The notes under the pieces are model-generated. The model was not told the DNA's origin, ran no database searches, and saw only the letters and a list, made by a program, of their open reading frames with translations. From assembly GCA_951812925.1 (NCBI GenBank), contig OX638368.1, forward strand, positions 4,278,001 through 4,342,000: a stretch of DNA of 64,000 nucleotides. Reading direction: 5' to 3'. This DNA is from Calliopum simillimum (Eukaryota; Arthropoda; Insecta; Diptera; Lauxaniidae). This document shows positions 22,745 through 34,559 of the stretch, piece by piece. Every line of letters starts with the position of its first letter. Position 1 is the first letter of the stretch. The translations under genes were made by a program, and so were the position numbers.

Positions 22745-23230
22745 AGTACTCTACTTTCATATAAAAAATTAAGCAATAGTAATGTCATAATGTCACTGTG
22801 ATTTTACATTCAAGTATGTTAAAAACAGATTAAGAATTAGTTCATATTGCAAGTCAACCAATTTGGAGCAGATGTTTTGCGAATAAAAATTCAAAATGCC
22901 ATAATATGGACACAAAAATGTATCAACTCAAGAGGTAGTTATTTGAAAAATGTCATTTTTTACACTTAATATGATAAATTTTACACATACAAGTAAATTC
23001 TCCTTAAGCCACAGTTAATTTTTATACATCTCTAACAAAAATGCAGCCAATTCAAAAAGTAAATATGTATATGCAAATAATTCAGTCTACTCTAATGCAA
23101 ATAATATATTTTGTAAATATCGTTAAATTTACCTTTAAATTTGTTCATTATCATTTATTGTAAACTTACCTGAAAAAAGAAAAATAAAAGAAAATTGTTA
23201 AAGAAATTTTTGCAAAACTAAGTGTAAGAA
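22745..23230. repeat. interspersed repeat pair, copy A (partner 47036-47725)
   Basis: About 485 bp align nearly end to end with 47036-47725 at high identity. Differences are a gap of about 40-50 bp near the start of A and the 136-bp MITE present only in B. Neither copy has a coding frame. The shared unit ends just after a minus-strand pyrimidine-CAG/GTAAGT site. It could be a transposon remnant or a segmental duplication. Confidence 0.8.
23162..23198 (-). promoter_or_regulatory. candidate recursive splice site (ratchet point), copy A
   Basis: On the minus strand a pyrimidine tract of about 25 nt (TTTTCTTTTATTTTTCTTTT plus TT) is followed immediately by CAG and GTAAGT, with the junction between 23170 and 23169. 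This juxtaposed 3'/5' splice site is the signature of zero-length exons in long Drosophila introns. The same arrangement exists in copy B at 47660-47696. Splicing use is inference. Confidence 0.45.
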
Positions 23231-24209
23231 AAAAATAAAAAATAATATAAGGGTTGAAATTTAGATTCATCCCAACTACATCTCAAAAGTTAGAAAGAAC
23301 TCTTTAAAGCGATTCCTGCATCATCTTTTTTACGTAACGATAAATTGCCAATATGGCAATTATGATTTTCTTTTCGATTTTGTGCGCTTTTCGATTGCGC
23401 GGTCAGAGAAATGATTTCTTACTGAAAAGCAAGGCATCTTACTAAAATAATGGCTAAGTCAAAAAATGCTTAAAATTGTTCAAAGAAAACGTGTGAATTT
23501 TTTCAAAATTTTTGGAATATATTTGATTTGGTTTTGATCCATATTTGGAAAATTCTAAAATGTTTAAAAAATTCTCACATTTTATTTATAGAAAAAAGTA
23601 ATGCGAAAGTATCTATAGAGACAAGACATATTATGTTCCTCTGGAGATGATTAAGAGAGGCACTTGCCTCTATTTTCTCCAATTAACCAAATCCAGATAT
23701 CACTATTCGAAAATCAATTAATTGTTTTGATTGCACTGAAATTCTTTCGCTTATGCTTATTTTGGAATTGCATTTCGTAGGCTAAAAACATCATTTCCAC
23801 ATTTAATCCAGCAATTCATGAGATACGCGTATGAAATTTTTAAATACCTTTATTATTTTCCCATGATGCACTACAACGATTACACATGCGCACTTCCTGC
23901 ATTTTACAGCTTTTGCGTCTTTTGCGCCTTAAAATCTCATTGCACATCTTCCAAGCAATAGAACACACTGAGTGAGAGAGAGATGAGGAGTGTGAGCGAG
24001 AGCGAAAAACGGGCTTTTGTCAAAACTACGAAAACTATAAACTACTTCAGATAACAAATATTTAAAGTTGCACAAGCACACACAAATACTAATATGTGTT
24101 ATATTGTGACACTCAGCGGGAAAAATGTACGGAATGACTATATCAATTTGTTGAATTCAGAGAAAATTTGATCAAAAAGATAAATTTTATTAAAATTTCA
24201 AAGTTTTAA
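23231..24209. other. sequence without genes
   Basis: Nothing recognised except a GA-rich stretch near 23974-24005. AT-rich. Confidence 0.5.
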
Positions 24210-24600
24210 TCTAATATATAAAAATTAAAGTTTCTTCGTGTGTTTGTTTTTTATAGACCCAAAAACCACTCACTGATCTCGATTAGGGGATAGTTTTAGG
24301 TTAAAAAAAGGGTAATACCATGCCCCTAAAAATCAAAATTTAACACATCTCAAAAACTATTTGACGCATAAGAATGAAATTCAGCACATATGTAATCGAC
24401 ACTAAGCCAAATGACCTTCATTAGAAAAATGGGCGGTGCCCCACCTTTAAAAACCAAAATTTGACATACCTTAGAAACTGCCAAATAACTCTCGTTAGAA
24501 AAATGGGTGGTGCAACGCCCTTTAAAATAAAATTCGATATACCTCAAAAACAGTTTGATGCATTAAATTGAAATTTCGAACGAATCCAATGTCGTCATAT
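24210..24600 (+). mobile_element. Helitron 5' part, 3' truncated
   Basis: Begins with A, then TCTAATATATAAAAATTAAA and 'tcttcgtgtgtttg'. Modules follow with 'gaaatt.gcacatatg..aagccaaatg..cattagaaaaatgggcggtgcc', tandemly repeated about every 115-120 bp. The same modules are in the Helitron at 41882-42452. No CTAG end with hairpin is seen. Confidence 0.65.
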
Positions 24601-25296
24601 AATGTGAAACGCATAGAGTGGGTTAAAATAGTATAGTACGTTATTCTATAATGAACATTATAATGCATTCTATGTCCGGCTTGCTTTTAACAATTTCCTA
24701 CTGGGTTGACGCATACACACATAGAAGTAAATTGACAGCGAAAATGTTGTGAGAACAAGAGAAATGTGGTAAAAGGCATGAAAGTTTTTAAACATCAGAA
24801 TTAGAATTTGTGTTTGGAATTTTCAAGTGTTGCAACAACAGCAGCAATAGCAGCAATCAAAATAACAGCAGCAGCAGTAGGGGCAGCATGTCAGTCACTA
24901 TCGCGCTTTTATTTGGCTGCTGCTACTTTTTGTGCTTTTTTTCGCTTATTGCCATATCAAGCCAAGTTGTGTTGTGTTGCAGAAATTGTAATTACAGTCT
25001 TTGAGTTGTGTTTAACATGCGATTGAATTTTGTTAACTTGGCCAAAACAATTTCTTTTTGGCAAACTCCAAAAACAATTCAACGTCATGGTGTTAAGAAA
25101 ATACAACGAATGAATTACATAGCTTTCAAGTGCAAGAAGTCGAGCTTAGCATGTAACTGTATGTATGTTTTGTTTGTATGTGTATATATGTTTGTTGCAT
25201 TCCCCAAAAGGTTAAAAATTTGCCACTTTAATTTAAAAATGTGGGAAATTTATTGATTTTTCTTTTTAGCTGCGCTTAAGTAGATATCAAAAAATT

Positions 25297-25324
25297 AGGT
25301 TTGTGCCTTAAATCTTTTGTTTAC
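25297..25324 (-). repeat. dispersed GACTTAAG motif, copy 4
   Basis: The minus strand reads ACAAAA then GATTTAAGGCACAAACCT. It shares the extension AAACCTAATTT with copy 6 just downstream, which is in opposite orientation. Confidence 0.6.
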
Positions 25325-25402
25325 TTGTTGCATTTTTATGAAATTAAATGCAAGCATAATAAGTTGTTATGTATTTCCACAGCTAACTCAATGTTTTTGC
25401 AG

Positions 25403-25425
25403 ATTTTGTTGCTGTAGTCTTGTCC
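25403..25425 (-). repeat. dispersed GACTTAAG motif, copy 5 (diverged)
   Basis: The minus strand reads GACTACAGCAACAAAAT. The GACTACAGCAAC variant recurs at 36103-36130. Confidence 0.45.
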
Positions 25426-25443
25426 TCCACCACATGCAGTAGA

Positions 25444-25471
25444 CAAAACGAAAGACTTAAGTAACAAACCT
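25444..25471 (+). repeat. dispersed GACTTAAG motif, copy 6
   Basis: Reads AAAACGAAA then GACTTAAGTAACAAACCT, one mismatch in the core before the divergent end. Confidence 0.75.
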
Positions 25472-26980
25472 AATTTGTATATCGGTCTGTCGAACACATT
25501 GTAATCTAACTACTTATATTGCGTCAATGAATATTGATTTTTATTCGTTTTTTATTAACAAGTTTAATTTAAAACATTATTATAAATTTACAAATAACAA
25601 ATAAATATGCAACAACAAACACGTGCGTAATAAAAATCGAAAAAAACAAGTCATAAATTTTGCCAAAAATAAAAACCAGTAATAAATGCAAATTAAATGT
25701 TATTTTAAGCGCTGAATAAAATTCTCAACAACAAAAAAGACCAAATTTTGATTTACATGTTAGTGTTAAATAATTTAAATAATTTTCTTAACAAAAAAAA
25801 AAAAGCTTTAGTATTCATTAAAAAAAGCTTTATCGTTTACTATTCAAATGTTAAATAGCGTACAAATTATTTTGCATATGTTTTTACGTTTCAATCAAAT
25901 TAGACAAATAATGAAATCTTTTATTTTGCTTCATTACGAAAATTACTTATTATCAAAATACACACACAGACATATTTTATGGAAAAATATTTGTGAATCA
26001 ACTAAATTTGTTATGCAAATTCATCAAACAACTGAATTTTCATTTCAGTTTGTGATTTTAAATTTTTGTCTTGCGCACAAAATCAAAAGTGATGACAAAC
26101 ATATGAAAGATGATGAAAACAAAAACACCGACCAAACTCCACACAACGAGCACGTTGACCTTCAAAAATTTAGGATATATATTAATATTGTCAATAGATT
26201 GGTTTTGACTGATGAGACTCATTCACTCTACCTGTTAAGTTGGTAGTTGGTCAGTAGTGGGGTCAACTGCTGATGTGTAAGCGCAAACAATGAAGTTGTT
26301 TTTAAAATTTATTTAGTTAAAAGTTTTAACTTCATCTTAGGAGTTCAACAAGTTTTTTCGTTTGTTTTTTTTTTTTTAAAAAGCGCTTAGACAAAAAATG
26401 TGTTAAAATGCTTAAGCAGGCCTGACATTTTCGAAGGTCAGCTTAATTAAAATATATGTAGTGAATGATAATTGAAAATGCTTAAAGCTTAGAAGCAGAC
26501 ATATCTTCGATTTTTATTTAAAAAATGTGATAATTTCAAAAGATAAAATATGATGTTAATCTATTGAATATATTTGAATTGCTAATAGAAACCAGATTTA
26601 AGAGATTTTTGCGCTGAAATGGAAAAAAAACTAAAAACAGAAAAGTTCTATATGATGCGAACCAAAGCAAACTGAAAAATCGGTAAAGTTGTAGAGAAAG
26701 ATTTAAAGTCATAGCAAAAAATTACATTAGAAAGCGATATTTCATTTTAACCCAATGCTTTTCTAGGAGTTGAGGGAAAATACAAACATAGACAAAAATT
26801 TAAAGTTGATTAATAAGTCCATGAAAAGCTGCAACGAACTCGCATATAGACAAGAACTAGCTGTTTCACAAAGCGCTGCTCGTGTTTTGTTTAGTAATGA
26901 AAATTAATTTTCTAAGCAAGAAAGCACAGATCCTCCAGTTATTTTATATTATTATATTTAATTCCACAAAATTGTCATAT

Positions 26981-27345
26981 CTAAAATATCGGTAAAAGTC
27001 CAAATGTATCGTCAAATTACGAAATACATCGGAAAAATCGGTAAACGTCCAAAAGCATCGAAAAATATTGAAATACATTGAGAAATTGGCAAAAGTCCAA
27101 GTGTTTCGAAAAATATCTTAAATAACGGTAAAAGTCCAATAGTATTAAAAAACATCTAAAATATCGGTAGAAGTCCAAAAGTATCGAAAAATATTGAAAT
27201 ACATTGAAGAAATTGGTAAAAGTCCAAGTGTAACGAAAATCATCTAAAATATTAGTAAAAGTCCAAAAATATCGAAAAACATCTAAAATATCGGTAACAG
27301 TCAAAAATTATAAAAATACATCGAAAAAATCGATGAAAAACCAAA
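26981..27345. repeat. minisatellite, unit about 39-49 bp (GGTAAAAGTCCAAAAGTATCG)
   Basis: About nine imperfect units of 'atctaaaatatcggtaaaagtcc' plus 'aaaagtatcgaaaaa', with two length classes. No coding meaning; open frames across it are artefacts of periodicity. Confidence 0.85.
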
Positions 27346-27530
27346 AGCACTAAATTTGGTGTAAAAAGCACTAAATTGTCATGATATCAAAATCTTTATT
27401 TTCTCTTAAAGAATAAAATAAAAACAGGAAATGAAAGAGTTGAAAAAGACAATAACAACACATAATTCAAGAAGCACAAAAAAGAATGGCTACCTTTAGG
27501 GTATTCATATAAGCAATTTTACATAAATAG

Positions 27531-28155
27531 CACAGTTCTGCGATGAAAAAAAGTATGAGATCAGAGTAAGTGATTTTTATAGATTTTTGCACGCTGAATC
27601 CGAATATGAATTCCGATTTGCTCCATCACGTCTGAGATACGAGTTATCCTTGATTTAAAGTGCAGAAAACGCTATTTTTAAACATAAGGCGTACATCCTG
27701 AAAATAGTCTAGTTCACTTTTGACAGCGGCATTGAATAGCCCTAAGCTTCAGCTTTAAAGCGTACTTTTAAGTTTCTCAATTGGATCACTAATTTTCGAG
27801 ATATCATCCAATGAAGTAAAGGTATACAAATTGAATATAGTCATTTACAGGGATTAGCAATACCTTTAACTCAATAGATGACATCTCGGAAACTAATGAT
27901 TCAATTGAAAAAGTTAAAAGTACGCTTTAAAGAGGAAGCTCAGGGCTATTCAATGCCGCTGTCAAAAAAGAACTAGACTACTTTCAGTATGTACTCCATA
28001 TGTCTGAAAAGTCCACTTTTAATCACTGATAACTCGGATCTCAGACGTAATGGAGCAAATCGGAGATCGTATTTGGATTCAGCGATCAAAAATCTATAAA
28101 AATCACCTGCTCTCAATTCATACTTTTTTAACATCATCAAAAATGCAGGACTGTG
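27531..28155. mobile_element. long inverted-repeat (fold-back) element, family F, complete copy
   Basis: Arms of about 290 bp (27531-27825 and 27862-28155) are degenerate inverted copies. Matching blocks include CTGAATCC, 'gagatacgagttat', 'ggcgtacatcct', 'gcggcattgaatagccct' and 'aaagcgtacttttaa'. No coding sequence. Weaker relatives lie at 42690-43030 and 49890-50090. It abuts the Helitron 3' end at 28168. Confidence 0.75.
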
Positions 28156-28167
28156 TAGTATAGATGA

Positions 28168-28640
28168 ATAGCATTTCCCGGAGTGCGTTGCTACACCTTC
28201 TCTTGTACAGAGGGTAAGACATCTCCAATTAAATTAAAACAAAAAATATAAACTATCCCGATGCAATATGATATTTTTGAATGGCATGTCACCGTCTACT
28301 TTTCCCTTGGATATTATTTGTCCCGATATTCTTAATACATAAACCAAATATCATCCATGTGTGTTAAAGATTTTCGATAAATAAAGTTTTTCCACTAAAA
28401 TGTTGTGAAAAGTCATGAAAAACACAAAAAAAAAGGAAAACAAATTTTTGGTTCCGGCATAGTAGGGGGGACCCTTGGATGTAAAAAAAAAACAAAAAAC
28501 TCGAAAAAAATAAATGATGCAGAAACACGCGCCGTACCCAAAAATTTGTAATATATATTTTCTCGCTGATCGGTGCTGCCGTATGGGAGTCTATGAGGAA
28601 CATACAGACACACAAACATTCATTTTTATGGGGCATTCCA
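28168..28640 (-). mobile_element. non-autonomous Helitron, same family as 57804-58443
   Basis: The minus strand begins 'ataaaaatgaatgtttgtgtgtctgt' near 28640. It shares 'tttttcgagttttttg', 'ggttccgg' and 'catgacttttcacaacattttagtgg' with the 57.8 kb copy, and ends GGGAAATGCTAT near 28168, one base off the CTAG end. No Rep/helicase gene. Confidence 0.65.
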
Positions 28641-31600
28641 TAGTGAATCATTAGACATTTTGCTATAGATTATGACAAAACTTTGGTCATAACTAAGTTA
28701 CTTATTTTAAGTCTTAAGACTGTGAAAACAGTTTCGAAAAATAACTAAAGAACTCTTCCTTAACGAAGTATAAGGACATTTTAAGAAATTAATTTTTTCT
28801 GTATTGAATTGTTGTTTAAATAAGTGCGACTAATAGGACATGAAACTGAACGCAGTTTTTCATTTATTAACCAAAGGCAGAATTTTGGCCAAACTACAGC
28901 TATTTTATGAATTTTTTTTTTTACGTTGCAATTGAAGAAATATATGACTACAATTGAATACTTTAAAATAAAAGCAAGCTATTTTGATGAAGAAAATATA
29001 ACATTTTGAGTTTGTGACTCGACGGCACATTCTGTTTTTACTTGCGGCACAAGAATGAAATCAGTGAATTTTTTGTAGTGTATAATCCAATTTTTGATGT
29101 TTTAATGATGTCTATTGTAATAAGCAATAACTGCTTAAGATAATCTTTGGTCACAAATCAAAGCCGCATAAGCCATGTGGCCATAAATCAAATTTGGACC
29201 AATTTGCTTTTTGATGAAAAATCAGCCCAAGCTGCTGCTTCTTATTGTCACAGGTATAAAGAGAAGATATCGTAATGAAAAGTTTTGAAGTAAAAAAAAT
29301 TTTAGTGGTTGATTATGAAATATAAACTGAGCCAAATTTAGATAAATATGTTAGGAATATATAATTATAATTTTTTAAAACTTCTTTTAGAGATAGGTAA
29401 ACATTGGACATTTTACATTATGATATTGTTAAAATGGAGGTAATCGTAATAAATTTAATTTTTTCATGACCCATATACATATCTCTTACTGAGATCAAAA
29501 AATTTTTCAAATTTGAAAATGAAAGCGCAACAGGATTTGTGTAAAACGTATATTAAAGCGACCAGCTAAATCTTAGCATTGTAACCTTTTTTGAAACGAT
29601 ATCTGCATTCCTTATATAGTGCGGTGAAATCGAGTAAAAAAGGCTATAGTATCTAATTTTGTTGAAGAAGCACCGATTTTGATCCGACTTGGCTCATTTT
29701 TGTTGGTAATTGAATTTAGAAAAAAAACCAACACTTTAGTATATGCTGTTTTTGAAAAAAAAAAAAAAAAATTTAAACAATTCTTAACAAAAATAGTCAT
29801 TTCCGATACACATATTTGTCGATTCTGATTCCGAAATGGTCTACCACGTACGGTTTTTGAGATATCCTTGGCTAAAAGTTCAAAAAACACGATTTTTGAG
29901 ATTATATGGAGGATGCACGAAATTATTTAACTATTTTCTATCAAACGCAGCATTTAGTTCTATCTTTTGTCTTCAAAATGAGCTATGTTATGGTCTTAAA
30001 TGGTTTTCTATCAAAAGTAACGATCATTTCAAAATGGCATCATGAATTTATATCTCATTTTGAAGACACGAAATAGTACCATATGAAACATTCAATAGAA
30101 AATTGCAAATTATTTCATATCAATTTCATACTTTTGATAAAAACTGCTTCCAATTAATCCAGGGACTTGCATAGATTAATCCTGGGATTTTTGGGATTTA
30201 AAAAAGGCCGGGAATCGGCATCGCTAATTCCTACTGTGTCTAATGTTCGACGTGCGAATAGCGTGTCAAAATGCGATAATAAATCATGAGGCATTTTTAC
30301 TGCTAATATGCAAATTTTACGCTTTGTAACAATTTCAAAAGAGAACTACACCAATAAAATGATGACAGTTGGCTGATACAATTTTTATAGCATCGAATCA
30401 ATTTGACTTTCTGAACATTTCCTTTACAAACTGTTACGGTTTCTCTTTATTTTTGTTGTAAAGTAATTGCATTGCTAATGTTTTATGCTGCTGCTGCAGC
30501 GTGCAATAACAGTTACTTTCGTGTTTGAGTGTAAATATCATGTGCATATCGTCGTTGGTTCATTGAATTCAACAATGTCATAACTCAAAATTTGACATTA
30601 TTCGCAAAATTAAACTTAAATATACAAATGATTTTCTAAAGCCAGTGTTTGAAGTTCTTACGGATCATATTGCTACATTATTAAGCCAAAAATTAAAATT
30701 TTTTTTTTTGACTTATAACATTATTGTATTCTTTGTGCGCTTAAATATATGTGAGGGGTAGTTAAAGTTCTAACAGCCAGTTACTGCTAATTAGAAGAAA
30801 TAAAAGTAATGATAAATCGTAAAAATTTATTAAAAAAAGACAAACGGAAAAAGCCAACATTGAGGAAGCAAATGCAGCAGCTGCAATAGTTTTCGAACGA
30901 CGGAAGACAAACACTCACACTTTGGAGTTTTAGTTTTGAGCAAAGGTTTGGTGCGAAGGCTGTGGCTTCTACTTGTTAGCATGGGAAGCGTGTGTACAAA
31001 TTTAAGTCTTCCGAGTGGCAGTTGTGAGATTGCAGCATAGGCGTTAGCATTTCTATACTCAGACACTAAGCGTGCTTAATGACAGCGAGTTATTCTTTTA
31101 ATTGAGATTTTTATGGGAGATTTAAGCAACATTATGTTCATATATGAACAGTTATGATGCCAAGTAATGAACGTTGTTAAAATTTTGCATAAAGGTAGAA
31201 TGGCAAAATGTTTCGTTTTATTACTAAGGAAACTCATTAAGCATCATTTGCTTGCAACTAAAGAATGTACTTTCGAATAGTAAGTTCGACAATATGGCAA
31301 TACAATTGGCAAAGTTGTTAATAAATAAGTCCCACAGATTTAAGAAAAAAATGTCAGTGCTAATTTCATAGACTTTCTTTGTTTTAGTAAGTAATTTCGC
31401 AGGTTTATTTTTCTTTGGTGGGTTCTTGCAGGTGTTTGGTCGGGGACCAAAAATATAAGGTATATTAAGGTATTCAAAAAAAAAGTCAAAAGGTTACCTT
31501 TAACGCCCCTATGGGACACGACGATAGGCGCTTCTGCTACGCAAGTGGTGATTAGCTGCCAAACTGCTCTCTACGGGCTGCCAAGCTGCTATCCTTGGGA

Positions 31601-33239
31601 CGTTGCGGTAGACGATTTTCACGTTGAATCTGGAATCCCTTTTCGTATTAGTGCGAAGAGCACAAGAAAAAAACCACGTTTTCTAGGTTTTAAGATTCTG
31701 CACTTCAGGTTTATTTAATGACTATGGAACTATATTTAAGTTATTTTAAGGTATTGTTAAATTAGTCGTAAGTAATTTAAGAAACTTTAAAATACTTTTT
31801 ATTATAAAATTAAACTTATTCAAAATTAGACGATCTGCTGCAGTTGAAAATTAGACCGAAATGAGGTTTTTTGATGTCATGCAAAATGACATTTGCATTT
31901 CAGCAATAACACAGCAGAGTGAGTGAGACGGCAACACCGCACATGTAAAAGTCAATACATATTTTAACGTACATATACGAATTCGCCGTGCGAGTGGGTA
32001 GGGTTGCCGTAATTTAAAAATCAACTTGGATAATATTTCTAAAACTATAGAAAGGTAGTTGGGGACTATTTCATGGTTTACGTTTCCGTGTATACAGCAT
32101 TAAATGATTTTAAGGTTAACGTCTTGCTCGGCATATGCATCGCTGAAATCTCTTAAGCGTGATATCATACTCCATAAATTCCCAATACAGGTGAAAAGTT
32201 AGCAAAAATATTTTCTATTTTCATTAAAAAAAAAAAAAAGAAATAAAACACATTTAAGGAAATTTAAGTAAAATTAGAAACCTTATGCAAATTTTAAATC
32301 TCAGTTTTCTCTACTACTTACTATGCTGTACTATCATTGAATAGCTAAACAGTGAAAATCTCAGCAAAGCTCAAGACGCGGCGTGTTAAATTGTAAATTC
32401 TTAGCAGGAGAAGTAGAAAAAAACACAAAAATAATTTGCATGCTTGGCGAGCATTAGATGAGGAGCACAAAAAAACACAAAACTGTCACTTTGTGCAAAG
32501 TGCAATGCTTAAGCATTACTGCTTTTATTGCCGCTGTTGCTGTTGCTGTTGTTGCTGATATGCAAATTAAGCTGTCTGTTACTATGCGTAATTCCTTTAA
32601 GTGTTGCCCTAGTGACCAAATGAACTAATTTAATTTTAACAGCAACAAAAGCAAACGCGCAAAAAACCCAAGTTAGACAAGGCAACACCAACAACAGCAA
32701 AAAAAAAAAAACAATAAACAATAATAACAAGAGCAGCAGCAATTGCTGTGCATACCAACAACAAGTGTTGGTGGTCGGTAACTAAAAAAAGTAATTTTGT
32801 ATTCTAAGCCATAAAGTTAAGCGAAATTTCAGCGCCAGCTAAGAGCAATATAGCCAACAACACACAACAACAACAACAACAAAAATTAGACTACAAAGCC
32901 GCAGCAAATTTTATTTATGTTGCTTTCATTTGTTTAATTTTGTGGCAAAATGAAATATCCGACTTAAGTCAATTTCAGCAATGAGCAGCTATTTTGTTAA
33001 TAAGAAAGTACTGAATTTGTATTTTGCTTGGAATGCTCTTTTTTGCCGTGTCAATTATTTTTATGGTGCTTGCAATAAATCATATAAACTTCACTAATTA
33101 CACTAGGCAACAAAAAAAAAAAAATTTTTTGCTATTATTTTGGAGGGCCTAGTTTTTTGGGAACACGTAGCCTATGATTATTTTGTTTGAATTGATTCTA
33201 ATTCACGAAATTGTTTCGACAAACCACAAAGCAAAGTTG
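28641..33239. other. sequence without recognised genes
   Basis: A perfect 15-bp inverted pair (TGTCTTCAAAATGAG at 29967 and its inverse near 30054) lies in AT-rich sequence. Positions 31500-31670 are GC-richer than their surroundings and unrecognised. CAA/CAG patches lie at 32520-32770 and 32855-32885. 30830-31066 and 32509-32742 have open frames with no domain. Confidence 0.45.
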
Positions 33240-33885
33240 CAAGAGATTGTTTTTTTATTATTGAAGATACTATTCTGGAAGATTGAACTTTACGCAGCGT
33301 TTTCTACAGCTTTTTCAGAAAACTTGCAAAAGGGGTCATTCGGACGGGTGCTCGGACTAGTACAAATACTCTCTGAAACAGTCATGTCCAGTGAACAATT
33401 GAGCGAGATAATAATTTGGCACTCCATGTCTCCGCTAGAGCCGCATTTCAATAACGCCGCTGATTTTTTGCTTCCGATCCCCAACTCGAATTTCTAGCTT
33501 TTCAACCTTTTTCCTACTACTTAAAAGTACTGCTTCTGTTATGTGCTCAGCCAGCTACAAGCTCATTGATTGTAGCCATGCTTGAACGTTGCACTTTTCG
33601 GCAAGTTCAGTGGTGTGCTTAGCTACTGCTTCAATTGCAATATCATCAGCATACCCAACAATGTTCACTCCACTTCGTTTTTCAACCCCAAAAATTCTAT
33701 GATGATGGTTCATGTAGCGGCTTACCCTTTTTTTGGTATAAGCACTAAGCGCTGTACCTTCCATTGTTTTGGGAAAATTTCAAATACCTCCGGTCTTTTT
33801 TGGATGATAAGCCTCAATACAACATTTGGAATACTGTCTACACCAGGTGATTTTGTGATTGTACACACAGATTGTTGACACTCTA
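33240..33885 (-). pseudogene. R1-like non-LTR retrotransposon reverse transcriptase relic
   Basis: The minus strand, from 33860 down, reads KSPGVDSIPNVVLRLIIQKR and then KQWKVQRLVLIPKKG, the N-terminal reverse-transcriptase block of R1-clade elements. After a deletion comes GVNIVGYADDIAIEAVAKH with the YADD catalytic box. After further breaks follows NYYLAQLFTGHDCFREYLY, which resembles the region C-terminal to the polymerase. Endonuclease, most of the polymerase and the 3' end are missing. Stops and frameshifts separate the pieces. R1 elements normally target 28S rDNA; a fragment here is a dispersed relic. Confidence 0.75.
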
Positions 33886-34154
33886 AATATGTATATCAGA
33901 GAAACATCTAGAATATATTTGCCATGAACATTTGTCTGTTTTCAAAGTGAGTGCTGCGTTTGCTAACAGTAGACCAAAACAACAACAAGTCCATATGCCG
34001 AGCACTTTTTCGAGCTGTTTCGGCAAAATAGAAAAGAGTTTTTGCAATAATACAATGGATGGATGAATGCACTATTGCACGCCAGAGTCAAATTGGCAGT
34101 CAGCTGAGTATACAGCGCATTAGAGGGCTAGTAATATAATCAATAGTGATCATT

Positions 34155-34378
34155 TGAACTATGCAATTTCGAAGAATTGACTCCATATGCAAAGAAAAAT
34201 GTAATATTTTACGAAGACAATGCAATGTGCCGAATTGCATCCGCACTCATCGTATTCTTCAAATTTGGCTTCCAGCAACTTTTACATATTCGCAGACCTA
34301 AAACAAAATGCTCGCTCGAAAGAATTTTGGCTCAAAGCTACCTTTCATACAAATCCAATAAAAAAATAGTTACTTAAA
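34155..34378 (+). pseudogene. mariner transposase fragment (irritans-like), decayed
   Basis: The plus strand reads FEELTPYAKKNVIFYEDNAM and FFKFGFQQLLH, resembling the 'KKKVLFHQDNAPCH...ELGFELLPH' second-aspartate region of mariner transposases. After a frameshift it reads KMLARKNFGS, similar to 'LKRMLAGKKFSS'. The third aspartate block is lost. No terminal repeats were found. It lies just upstream of another mariner at 34560. Confidence 0.5.
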
Positions 34379-34559
34379 CGGCTTAAGAAATACTTATAAT
34401 TTTTCTACCATTTTGAAATGTATGTCACTATCAGTCTTAGTTCAAAAAATTAGTACGTTCCAAATCATTAAAGGTACCCTTCTGGTGGTTTTTCTTATGG
34501 ACTGGTGTTCAGAGTATTCGTTTCCAAACTTTAGCCTTTGTGACTTACTCTTGAAAGTA

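Larger units (their letters stand above)
24601..26980. other. sequence without genes; three motif copies
   Basis: A GCA/CAG patch occupies 24828-24890. Three copies of the dispersed motif cluster at 25297-25471. A 132-codon frame at 25848-26246 has no recognisable domain. Otherwise AT-rich unique sequence. Confidence 0.5.

Noticed and set aside
25848..26246. 132-codon plus-strand frame
   Set aside because: No motif recognised, AT-rich codons, no splice or promoter context that decides for coding.
27017..27304. Frame with repeated LDFYRYFRC
   Set aside because: Translation of the GGTAAAAGTCC minisatellite.
28700..28725. TTTTAAGTCTTAAGACTG as another motif copy
   Set aside because: Only the CTTAAGTC word matches, and it is better explained as a small local palindrome.
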